From Lophium mytilinum (taxonomy: Eukaryota > Ascomycota > Dothideomycetes > Mytilinidiales > Mytilinidiaceae), in assembly GCA_010093605.1 (NCBI GenBank), contig MU004188.1, forward strand, positions 816,341 through 880,340: a stretch of DNA of 64,000 nt, written 5' to 3'. The stretch's first letter is position 1, and every line of letters starts with the position of its first letter. Positions 34,725-44,520 of the stretch are shown here, in pieces. The notes under the pieces are model-generated. The model saw only the letters and a list, made by a program, of their open reading frames with translations, had not been told where the DNA came from and ran no database searches. A program made the translations under genes and the position numbers.

Positions 34725-36760
34725 CTACCTCAGCTCTACCCTCACATCCGCCTCCGCGCCATCAACCCACGTCCCGACAACCCTAGTGCCGGCCACTAGC
34801 TCAACTTCTCTACGGATGTGCTCCGCACCACCAGACCCACCCTCATCGCCACCATCACTATCAGAGTCCCACGTATCAGGCTCCAACGATGAATCCTTTC
34901 CAGCTACGATCCAATCGCCCGTCTCCCATAAGAGTCTCAGCTTCATCGGCGGGAGCCCAAACCGCTTCCCGACGATTCCCAACGCACTGTACACGCTGAA
35001 GCTCATCGGGATTTCCGCTACGAAGCTAGCCGGGGTCCCCTCTTTCACCGCCGGTTTCGCGGATGTGCCCAAGTGGAAGGTGAATCGGATCAGCCGCGCT
35101 GCGAGCGAGTTTGGGTTGATAGACGACGACGAGCGCGACACGCTCGGCTCACCGTATTCTTCGCATAGCTCCGCATAGCGCCTGTGGGTTGCTATGATGG
35201 CCTCGGCTTTCGCTTCGGGCGCAGCGGAGAGCTCTTTGCCGATTAGAGAGAGATAGTACATCTCTGAGTTCAGGCGTTCTTTGGGTGTAATCTGCAGCGA
35301 GAGTTGTTAGCACTGTCATCGAGCTTGTTTGGAAGAGTGTGGCTTACGGGGCTGAAGTTCAGGGTCTGCAGTTGACCTAGTCGCGCAATTGTGAGCATGT
35401 AGCCGTCCTCGGCGCTCAATGCTCTTCCGTCTGCGGCTTGGAGGGACTGGTAGAGCGGGTTGTGGGCTATGCGGAGGGCGGTGATGCCTGGAAATACGTC
35501 TTGCAGCTGGTCTATGAAGTTCCACGTGGAGATCTCGTTGTAGGAGAGGTCGACATCTGTCACCGTGGGGGAGAACTTCAGGATTTCAGATCCAGGAGAA
35601 GCTATGTCAGAGATCCTGTTGTCTTTGAGCAGTAAGCGCTGGAGGTTAGGGAGCGATGCTAGAGGAGCTAGGTCCGTGAGCATGTGGAAAACATTGTCCT
35701 CGAGGGTCAGTTCGGTGATGTGGTTTGGTAGAAGGTCTAGCGAAAGAGTACCGAAAGAGTTGCTTGAGCCAACGAACGAAGTCAGGTCCGGGAACAGGGA
35801 GGCGAGCCTGGTAATCTAGTGCAGACTCAGTGGATGTGTCAATACTAGATAGGGGCTACATACGTCACGCCACGATAGAAATGTGTCTTCCAATTTGAGT
35901 GCTTTGATGTTCTTGAAAGCTGATATACATCGAGCCTGATCAGTTTCTGTGAGACTTATGTCTCTAAACCGGTTGCCGCTGACGCACCGTTAGCGATGAC
36001 TTCTCAGCCTAGAAGTAGCTAGAACACTTACTCTACGCGTAGACTCTTGAGCTTATCGAGCTGCTCACAAATAGACGCAACTTCGCGCCACTCCTCGAAC
36101 AAGTTTCGACTCAAATCCAATTCGATAATCTTCGGACAGGTCTCTCTGATATCAGTCAAAGCTTCCGGCCATGTTGCCTCCCCTGTAGCCTCCAGCCTCT
36201 CCTTCAAAGATGCAACAGGCCGTGACATACGCAGCCCATCTAACAACACAATCTTCAGCTCATTCAGATCTGCCAGTTGCTTCCTAATCTTGTCGAATCC
36301 GACTTCTTCGACCTCCTTCCCGCTGATCTTGATGGGCTTGTCACGTGCCGGCGCTTTTTTAAGCTTGTCAGTCCGCACATACACGATCTCGGTGTCCGAG
36401 TCCTCGAAGTCTTCAGACGCGTACTTGTGACGCAGCGCTTCCACGAAGGAGCGTGGGGGTTCTGATACTCGTGTTGGCCGTACAAAGGAGCCGGCGGTCG
36501 GATGCTTATTGAGACCTGAAAACGTCGTGTTAGCATTGTCATTGTGTCACATATATGATAGAGTCTTGTTTGAAAGGACTGGTATTACAATTGAAGTATC
36601 TGACGCCGCCATTCTCGCCATTATGCTTTCCACGTGTGGGATCATCCCATTCGACGCCTAGCCAGTCTCCTTTCGTGCCGGACACTTCCCCGTAGTAACG
36701 GACGGTGCACAGTTGTCTGTTGAAGGAAACGCGCTTTCCTACGTAGAACTGTGAATTCAT
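34725..36760 (-). CDS. PAC2: Tubulin-folding cofactor E
   Basis: Exons 36760-36589, 36515-36032, 35978-35864, 35815-35348 and 35291-34725; 601 aa. TBCE (yeast Pac2) binds alpha-tubulin during heterodimer assembly in the cytosol. An N-terminal CAP-Gly domain (YVGKRVSFNRQLCTVRYYGEV, GDWLGVEWDDPTRGKHNG, YFNCLNKHPTAGSFVRP) is followed by leucine-rich repeats (about residues 140-400, such as IIELDLSRNLFEEW and LQRLLLKDNRISDI). A C-terminal ubiquitin-like domain (ALGIVGKRFGLPPMKLRLLWE) includes an acidic loop (DSDSDGGDEGGSGG). Intron 1 splits the CAP-Gly codon for Cys. All joins keep frame. The domain order and length are normal for TBCE. Confidence 0.88.
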
Positions 36761-37019
36761 GATGGTGTGTTTTTTATTCCATGTTGCCTGCAGCTGCAGT
36801 TGAAGTCGTGTAGAATCAGATCTTATCTCGGTCCTAACTCGGGGATTCTCAGCCCTGCCAAGACCATCAACAGCCCCGCCAAAAGGCCCGCGTTACGAAA
36901 CCACCCTCAATTTCACCATGCACAAATACCCCAACACCATGACTGCCCGCTGCCTCGACGACTTATAGACCACTATTACACTTGCACTCTCGCTACTAGA
37001 CATACAAGCAACCTGAACC

Positions 37020-38470
37020 ATGGATGACTTCAATAGCGAGACTGATAGCGACTACACGAGTTACTGGCGCGACTGGGTAGGTCTTTCTCTATATTCTGTA
37101 TACTGTCTTGACCCTGCCCGGGGCCTATGTTTGGACTGGATCGAGCTCTGGGATACCTTCTACAACTCGTTATACTATCGATACACCAAGAGACATGGCC
37201 GGGGCTCCCGACTTCACACCTCCGCTCCCCGGCAAGCGCAAGGCCGATGGCATGCTCTCGAGCGACTCATTCGAACAGCACCTTGCCCCGAGTGCCCACG
37301 AGGCTGCCCCTGTCCAACAAATTTCCCCCGAATGGTCTCTGAGTGAACAGCCTCCTGCCCTACATTCTTCGGACACGAAAGACTCTAATAGCTTGCCTCG
37401 GCCTACTAAGCCAACCGTTGTATTGCCATTGGATGGACCCTACCTGGACTGGAGACACGAGTTGATAGTTGGGTTTAGATACATGGTAGGACATCTTGCC
37501 CAACTAGATGTACCTCCAAAACGTTGGGATAAGTTTGGTTCCGAGCCACCGCTGGAACAGCATCCTTATGCGCCTACATGCCACTTCATTAGGAACAGTT
37601 CGCCCGAGCTACTGATCTAGAGGGAAAGAGCCACATAGCCAGGATTTTCATCTACGCATTAGCAGACATAGCTGACACCCTTTCGACTAGTTCATATCCT
37701 CTCGGGGCAACGAGTACTTTTGCGAGATTGACGAGGAATACCTGACCGACCGCTTCAACCTTACGGGCCTAAACACCGAAGTCCAATATTACCAATATGC
37801 TCTCGACCTTGTCACCGACGTCTTCGACCTCGACTGCGACGATGACATGCGGGAGTCGATCGAGAAGTCGGCGCGGCATCTATACGGCCTAGTACACGCG
37901 CGGTATATAGTGACAACGCGAGGGCTAGCCAAGATGGTACCTAACCTACCACATACTTCCACACGCTAGGCGACGATGGCTGACATCCGACAACAGCTCG
38001 AGAAATACAAAAAAGGCGACTTCGGCAAATGCCCGCGCGTCATGTGTGACCAACAGCCCCTCCTCCCCATGGGCCAGTCCGACGTCTCCAACACCTCCCC
38101 AGTCAAGCTCTTCTGCGCCAAGTGCGAAGACCTCTACAATCCCAAGTCGTCGCGCCACGCCTCCATCGACGGCGCGTATTTCGGCACCTCGTTCCACAAC
38201 ATCCTCTTCCAGGTCTACCCGGCCTTCATCCCGCCCAAAACCCAGCGTCGGTACGAGCCGCGCGTGTTTGGGTTCAAGGTGCACGCAGCGGCGGCGTTGG
38301 GGAGATGGCAGGCGGAGCAACGGGAGTCGATGAAGGATAGGCTAAAACAGGCGAGAGTTGAGACGGGGTTTGAGGAGGAAGACGAGGAGCTGGAGAGTGA
38401 GGAGGACGTGGATGACGAGATGGATGCGGGTCCGGAGGGCTTTGAGCATGGAGCCGTGCCGCAGCAGTGA
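37020..38470 (+). CDS. CKB1: Casein kinase 2 regulatory (beta) subunit
   Basis: Exons 37020-37076, 37691-37936 and 37997-38470; 258 aa. It is the regulatory dimer-forming subunit of CK2. The start MDDFNSETDSDYTSYWRDW joins to FISSRGNEYFCEIDEEYL, then DRFNLTGLNTEVQYYQYALDL and an acidic loop. HLYGLVHARYIVTTRGLAKM precedes the Cys4 zinc finger (CPRVMC...CAKC), followed by DLYNPKSSRHASIDGAYFGTSF and RRYEPRVFGFK. The tail is acidic (EEEDEELESEEDVDDEMD), as in other fungal beta subunits. Intron 1 is 614 nt, about ten times the local norm, and contains an open frame. Intron 2 (60 nt) is ordinary. Confidence 0.9.
37108..37620 (+). CDS. Open frame inside CKB1 intron 1 (possible nested gene)
   Basis: 170 codons, or 141 aa from a better placed ATG at 37195 (GACATGG context). 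The stop at 37620 lies 70 bp before the intron acceptor, so the frame cannot simply be read into the CKB1 exon at 37691 unless spliced earlier. The sequence looks protein-like (FTPPLPGKRKADGMLSSDSF, LDGPYLDWRHELIVGFRYM) and is not simple repeat. No family was recognised. It might be a nested gene, a retained or alternative CKB1 exon, or chance. Confidence 0.3.
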   Translation: MTLPGAYVWTGSSSGIPSTTRYTIDTPRDMAGAPDFTPPLPGKRKADGMLSSDSFEQHLAPSAHEAAPVQQISPEWSLSEQPPALHSSDTKDSNSLPRPTKPTVVLPLDGPYLDWRHELIVGFRYMVGHLAQLDVPPKRWDKFGSEPPLEQHPYAPTCHFIRNSSPELLI

Positions 38471-39123
38471 GTGGCAAAAGGTATTTTGAGTTATGAGCGA
38501 GGTTTCAGTGGTCAGGCCGGGGTTTTTTGTGCCCACGAAACGGGCGGCACATCTGCATGATTCGGATGGGAGGCGTTAGGGTGAAGGCTGTGGATTCGCC
38601 TAGTAATCGCTTGGAATGATATCACTGTTTTCGGCTCTTGTCTGACACCACCCTCTGGCCTCATATGGCTTACAAGTTGTCGGCGGCTTTACCTAATCGG
38701 AAACCTCCCGGTGTATTTGTTCTGCAAGAGGGCTAATTAGCAGGGACACGCGCCTGAGTCGTATCCTTGAAGAAATGAAGTTGCGGTTTTTAAGCCTAGG
38801 TTACATACCCCTTGGCATCGAGCCTACGAGCAGAACTATGGAAATAGGCTCGCTTTAGCTATATCTTTAAGGAGTTGTGGCTCTCGTTGTGGCACGATAG
38901 CTTCAATAATCTTGATATCGCCAAGAGCTCTTATTTGAGATAGCGTAAGTGTAGGAACGAATAATCTAAAGAGCTAGAGGTCTAAAGAAACCCTACGTCT
39001 ATCTATCTGCACGTGCCTTCCAATGCTTCTAGTTATGTACGTAGCGGAGCTAGGGATCTCATGAAGGAAGCTTCGCGATGTACATATACTATACTGATCC
39101 TAAACCCAAGTACCCTTCTAGAT
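38471..39123. other. Convergent intergenic region
   Basis: 650 bp between two gene 3' ends. No gene or repeat is recognised. Confidence 0.4.
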
Positions 39124-40611
39124 CTATGAATCCCCGCCCTTATCCCCCTTTCCCCCCCCCTCTCCCACCCTCTCCCCACCCTCCTCCGCCTCCTTCCACT
39201 CCATCTTCCGATTCATCCCCACAACACACCTCACCAAATCCCAATCCCCCCCCTCGCCCACCCAATCACACACCACCACCCCCCTCCCCCCATCCCCCCC
39301 CCCCCCAACATGATGCTTCACACACAAATACCCCGTAACCGCCGGATTCAGCCTCGCCGCAATCCTCTCCGGCCAGCACCCCGCGCGCCAGAAATTACTC
39401 GCGCTCAAGAAATTCAAATACAACGGACCGGGTGGGACAGGATTCCGCGCATCCGTCGTAACCCCCGGGACTGGACTCACCACCTTCGCCGCCGCGGCAA
39501 GGTGGTCCGTCGTATACGCGATCTTGGCGTCGATGTTGACGGCCTCGAGCACCTCGCAGAAGTCCTGCACGCACACGTCGCCGTGGACGTCGTGGGCCGT
39601 GTTGTAGGCCCAGTTCTCGGCGTTGAGGCCCCAGCCGCGGCCGTCGTTTAGCTCTTGCAGTTCGGGGGGTAGGGTGAACCGGCGCATGAGGACCATCTTG
39701 CCGCGGGCGGCGCCGAGCGAGGGGATCAGGGGCGCCGTGTGCCAGAGGGCGGGCGAGGTGGCGTAGTGCGTGTGCAGGATGGTGGCGAGCTGGGCGTCGG
39801 TGGAGGGCCCGGTGCCTTCGCGTTTGAGGGACATGATGACGGTTTCGGAGGGGTTGGCGGCGAGGAAGGCGAGGGTGGTGCTGATGAGGGGGCGGAGGTG
39901 CTTCGTTCCGGTGAGGGAGATGGGGAAGACGCCGTGCACGAGGATCAGGGCGTCGTTGGTGGGGTCTGTGGGGTTCTCGGGCTGCACGCGGATGTCGAAG
40001 AAGCGGATGCCGTTTTCGAGTTGCTCTTTGGGGGAGACGGCTTGGCAGCGGACGGAGGGCAGGGCTTTGTAGTGGGTGGGGGAGTTGTGGGTGCCTGGGA
40101 TGGAGAGGGCGGAAAGGGGGGTTGCGTCTTTGAGATCTTTCATCCAGGAACTGAGGTTGGTGGGGGAGTAGATGGAGAGATGGGAGTCCTGGGGGACGAA
40201 GATACCCGTGTATTGGTGTTTAGGGTCTGCGACTAATGGAGTGAACGATTGGGATTTTGTGGCCGCTGTGGCGTCCAGACGATATCTTTGGCCATGGCTT
40301 TCGAACGTCAGGCGGAGGACTTCAGTGGCTGACCGTTCTGTGGTTGGGATGTCGGTAGTTTTGGTTTGGAAAGGTTCGATTCGGATGCTAACTTCTTGCT
40401 GGTTGAAGCTTTCGGCGTGAAGCCCGAGTGAAGGCGCCGAGGGCACGGATGAAGTGCTGTTGCCGACACTCCTTGAAACAAAACCTGTGATATGGCCGAA
40501 AGTGCTGGTCACGTTGGCTATCCTTGTTGTGCCTGCTTTCTCGTACCGTTCGATTACTTTCAGCTCAAGCGGAGTTGATGTGATGTTACGAATCGTGAGA
40601 GACGGAGCCAT
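39124..40611 (-). CDS. PI-PLC X-domain phosphodiesterase-like protein
   Basis: A single exon of 495 aa. The N-terminal 150 residues form a beta-rich region of unknown role (MAPSLTIRNITSTPLELKVIE). The PLC-like TIM-barrel X domain follows: the first catalytic His lies in LSALSIPGTHNSPTH (about residue 175), then ENGIRFFDIRV and the second His in ALILVHGVFP, with later blocks SETVIMSLKREG and GKMVLMRRF. No Y or C2 domain is seen, so it resembles the bacterial PI-PLC-like group, calcium-independent and found in many fungi. No signal peptide is evident. The C-terminal tail is Gly/Glu-rich and partly encoded by a run of 13 G on the coding strand. Confidence 0.82.
   Translation of the reverse strand: MAPSLTIRNITSTPLELKVIERYEKAGTTRIANVTSTFGHITGFVSRSVGNSTSSVPSAPSLGLHAESFNQQEVSIRIEPFQTKTTDIPTTERSATEVLRLTFESHGQRYRLDATAATKSQSFTPLVADPKHQYTGIFVPQDSHLSIYSPTNLSSWMKDLKDATPLSALSIPGTHNSPTHYKALPSVRCQAVSPKEQLENGIRFFDIRVQPENPTDPTNDALILVHGVFPISLTGTKHLRPLISTTLAFLAANPSETVIMSLKREGTGPSTDAQLATILHTHYATSPALWHTAPLIPSLGAARGKMVLMRRFTLPPELQELNDGRGWGLNAENWAYNTAHDVHGDVCVQDFCEVLEAVNIDAKIAYTTDHLAAAAKVVSPVPGVTTDARNPVPPGPLYLNFLSASNFWRAGCWPERIAARLNPAVTGYLCVKHHVGGGGDGGRGVVVCDWVGEGGDWDLVRCVVGMNRKMEWKEAEEGGERVGEGGGKGDKGGDS
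39294..39306. repeat. Run of 13 C within coding sequence
   Basis: Uninterrupted homopolymer (plus strand C), read on the minus strand as Gly codons in the tail VKHHVGGGGDGGRG of the PI-PLC-X protein. Confidence 0.9.
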
Positions 40612-42293
40612 GTTGCGTATGCATGAGAGGTGATTTTAGAAGGTAAGAGATGGGAAGTGGGAAAGGCAGTCTGTATTAATGCTGTCGTGGTTGGTCGAAA
40701 TGTCACTGAGGTTATTCTTGGGCCCGGGCGCTAGATCACTTGAAGCTAAGCGGCATACGTTGTCTCATTTACACAGTATATTGTTACAGATCGGTTTGTA
40801 ATATGCCATCCGGATACTTCTTGCTGTCCCTTAAGCATGGTAAATACTCTTAACACATAGCCTATGAGAAGGACTTGACCGCGGATTATATTGAGTGCAC
40901 CTCGGCTCGAAGTATTAATCTTGGCGGTGATAGAGTAGAAAATGGTCTTGACTATAGGAGGACGGAGAGCAATTGGAAGTAGACAAAAGGGGAATGCGTT
41001 GATATGTATCATGCCTGCTAATGAGCTTATCCTGGAACGTCTCCGTCGAAGAATAGATCAAAATAAAATTCACAAAGTGGATTTGAAAGGGCGTACATCG
41101 ACCAAAATTCCATTCGCCAAGCAGAGTCAGGGGGGAGTAACAAATATCATTAGAATTAAGCAGTATAGTCCGGACTTCCATTCCCAATTTCCCAGTCCTA
41201 ACCCAAGCCCGCCAGCCCAGCGGGCGGCCCAATGCAATCTGCACCCCATGTGGTGGTCAAACCCGGAGACCCGCGTAGAAAAAATCGCACCCACAGCCAA
41301 CCTAATTTGAAGAGTAGCAAGCAAAACTAATGAAAAGTGTCGATTCAAATCCACGCTCAGTGCCGCCTGCATGCATATACGCGCTGTGACAAATCACCGC
41401 CCATCTGCATCCACGAACCAAGCCGCCGACTAAATCAAACAGCGGTGAAAAACGTAAGAGAGGATCACCAGCACCGCCAATGCGACCGAGTCAACCACCT
41501 AGAGAGAGACTCTCATAGGCACCATCCAGAGCGAGAGTGCACCGCGACCAATGAGAACAAAACAAAAGCCAACGAGAATGTCTATGCAATGCAGACCCCA
41601 ACGAGCACACAGACCTCTCCAGAAGAACAAATCGGAACGCAGCAAGAGCTTAGATCGAGCGAATAGTATGCATAGGGAAGAACAAGCTAGGAGATGCGGC
41701 ACGAAAACCGAGCGGTGTAGTGCATGTGCAAATCAGAAACGAAAAAGCAAATTTCCAAATCCAGTTGGCCCAATCATTCCATGCATTCATTTGCTCCATT
41801 TCCATGCCAAGACATATTTCGAAAGGCGTGACGGCGTGTTCCGTCCTCATTCCAAATTGGATGTTGATTGCTTGATCCTCGTTCGTTCTCTGTTTCATTC
41901 GTTGATGCGCGGGGATTGGAGAGGAGAGGGTGCAGCAAGCAAATGAGAGTTCCAGGGCGCAGACAACCAAAATGCAGTGCTCGCCCTTACAAAGCCAAAA
42001 TCATGAAAGACACCCATGCAACGATGCAGGCGAACGTGACGTAGGAAATCGGGCGATTAAGATTTACCGAGAACTGAATAATGTTGAAGCATTCCAACAA
42101 ACCAAGGCGGGTGTGTGCATAGTGTACAGGGTATGGAGAAGGAAATATAAAAGGAAGCAATTCAAGAGAGGGGAACTAATGAACGAAGCCTCGAGATCGT
42201 GCTTGGTACGAAGCGTAGACACCGTCAGTCTGTGCGAGTGCGGTATAGCGGTCGACGGTCTACTAGTGGAGTCTGCATGCGAGATCCTGCCTC
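40612..42293. other. Intergenic, 1.7 kb, no supported gene
   Basis: Lies between the start of the PI-PLC-X gene and the stop of RSC7, both on the minus strand. Frames up to 150 codons have no motif. The part next to 42293 is probably RSC7 3' UTR. Confidence 0.4.
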
Positions 42294-44520
42294 TCAGAAG
42301 GCCTGCCATCCTTGCTGTGGCCCAGGAGGAGCAGGCGCCCACCCTTGCATTCCAGGCTGTTGCGCTGCCGTGCTTTGATGCATGAACTGCTGCGGGCTGG
42401 GACTCGGATTGTATGGATTCCGGCCCATCGGGTAGCCTTGACCGCCCATTTGCCCCATTGTGGCGTATTGCTGCATCGGTGTGCCATGCATGGAGCCGCT
42501 GCTCTGTGAATGGTGCAGTTGGGGGGGAGCATGCAGTGGCGATTGCTGGGGATGTTGAGACTGCTGTGCATATTGCTGCATGTTGTGGTGTTGCGAAAGC
42601 GGCGATGGCTGAGGTTGACCAGGAGGCCACATCTGACCTTGCGAGTATCCGTAGCCTGGCTGGCTGTGAGCACCAGGGCCCATTCCAATACTGGGAGAAC
42701 GATGGTGCATCTGGTCTGGCCTTAGCGGCTGATGCATTGCACGGATCGGAGATTGCACCATCGGGTTTTGTGGATGTGGTTGTTGAGAGTAGGATTGTGG
42801 TGTCATCATCTGTGACTGGCTTTGTGGTGTGTGAGCGACCATGTTGTGCTGCCCGGCACCAACGGCCGTAACACTGGACGACATGTGTGGAGAAGCGACT
42901 GCTTGCGACACTTGAGGAATGCCGTCGCCATCGACCGTGCCTTGGCGATGCGGGGAGTCGATGGGACCCTCGTGCGGTCGTTTCCAGTAGTCATTCAGAT
43001 ATCGTTCGCGGTTCGAGCGTTGGGCTCCCAGCTGCTTATTAAATTCAGCAGTTTGCGCAGCTTGATTTAAGATCTCAGTTGAGGTGCTGGGCCGGGAGTG
43101 ATCCTGATAGGCAGCTCCAGATATTTCGTGGCGCGGCCGTTGCACGTTGCCGTAGTCTCTCGGACGAAGATCGTCCGTTGGAGCAAGGTTAATCATCGGA
43201 AGAGGAGCCAAAGTTGCTGGGTTGATTCCTCCGATGCCGTGATTGAGGTCGGTCGGGCCGTTGCTGTAGATGATTTCACCGTGAGGAAGTGAGGTGAGAG
43301 AGTGGTTCGCGTGGCTGGCTTCGGCTGCCGCTGCCTCTCGTGCTTTAGCTGCTCCTGGGCGTTTCTCTCCAGCTGCGTCCTCTTCGGTAAAGCCTTGCTT
43401 CCTGGCCTTGCTTTCCCAGTAGTCGTCGCGCACGCGTCTTCCGTTGACGATGAGCCTGCTTCCGAATTGCCGGAACATAGACCTGGCGGTTACGATAGCA
43501 ATCTGTCGCGATCTGTAAGAGTACGGAAGAATCTCCTGGTGTATCAGATCGTCCTTCTCTGCCTGCGTGGCAATAATCTTGTGCAGTGATCTGTTCTTGT
43601 TGAAGAGCAGATAAGAGTCACGATAGCCCAGAACACGCGCGCACTCGGTCGCAAGCATAAACAGCTTATCGCCTCTGTTCGGAACGAAGAACGTCCGACA
43701 CCGATACTCACGACCGTCAAGAGGATGACCAGTCCCAGTAACCTTCTTCTCACCTTGCTCGTCGAACTCGCGCGGAATATACTCGTCCCCCTCGGCGTTC
43801 AACTGGTCTGTGGTGTGATCTCGAACCGTTGGCAGGGCCTTGATCACGGTGCCCTTCGTCGGGGTCGACTTCGTCGGCGACGCCTGCGGTGGCGATGCTT
43901 GCGGGAGCGGGGTGCTCTTCAGCTGTGGTGTTTGCACAGGGGCGGGAGCCGTCTGGGACGGTGTTTGCGGCGGCTGTGCTGATGAGCGCGGACTCTCGGA
44001 CACCTTTGTCTTTGGTGGCCTACCGCGCTTTCGCGGTTTCGACTCATCTGTGACGTTGCGCGTTAGCCGCCGCTCGTCCTAGGCTGGCCTGCATGCTGCA
44101 GGTAGCCGTGGAGACGCAGAAAAAAAATACCTTCATCTCCCCGTTCACTTCCGGCCACATCGTAGGTATCTGGCGATCGGCTGCGCTTGATGCCGCGAGG
44201 GCTGGCTTGGGGGGCAGTCGGCGGGGGTGCGCCGGCGAGGACTCCTGCAGAAAAGTGGTCGCGTTAGCAGCATTCATGACTTTAATATTGCAGGGAGACC
44301 TTCTTCACGATAGCGCGACGGTCGTCGGATGGAATTTGAGATGGAAAACTCGCTCCGCGTTCGGCGCAGTGGTCTTATGGCAGATGGAGGGGATGAGGTG
44401 AGGGAGCTTACCAGACGAGTTCAACGCGGCGGGGTTAATGGTCCCGGAGCCATCCATGATGCCGTTCCCAATGCCACCATTCGCCAGAGCCGAAACGGGA
44501 TGCGACATGGAGGAGTACAT
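42294..44520 (-). CDS. RSC7: RSC/SWI-SNF remodeller subunit Rsc7/Swp82
   Basis: Exons 44520-44412, 44244-44131 and 44047-42294; 658 aa. It is a nuclear subunit of the RSC chromatin remodeller. The N-terminus carries NINPAALNSSG-like sequence and a basic segment SPRGIKRSRSPDTYD, then an AT-hook-like DESKPRKRGRPPK. The Rsc7/Swp82 domain follows (about residues 165-280): GDEYIPREFDEQGEKKV, REYRCRTFFVPNRGDKLFML, ECARVLGYRDSYLLFNKNRS and FRQFGSRLIVNGRRVRDDYW. The C-terminal 250 residues are Gln/Pro/His/Met-rich and disordered. The first Met at 44520 is the best in-frame start; the frame stays open further upstream, so a longer N-terminus is possible. Confidence 0.85.

Noticed and set aside
39739-40236. 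Gly/Val/Glu-rich plus-strand frame opposite the PI-PLC-X gene
   Set aside because: Antisense shadow of the coding exon, with no motif.
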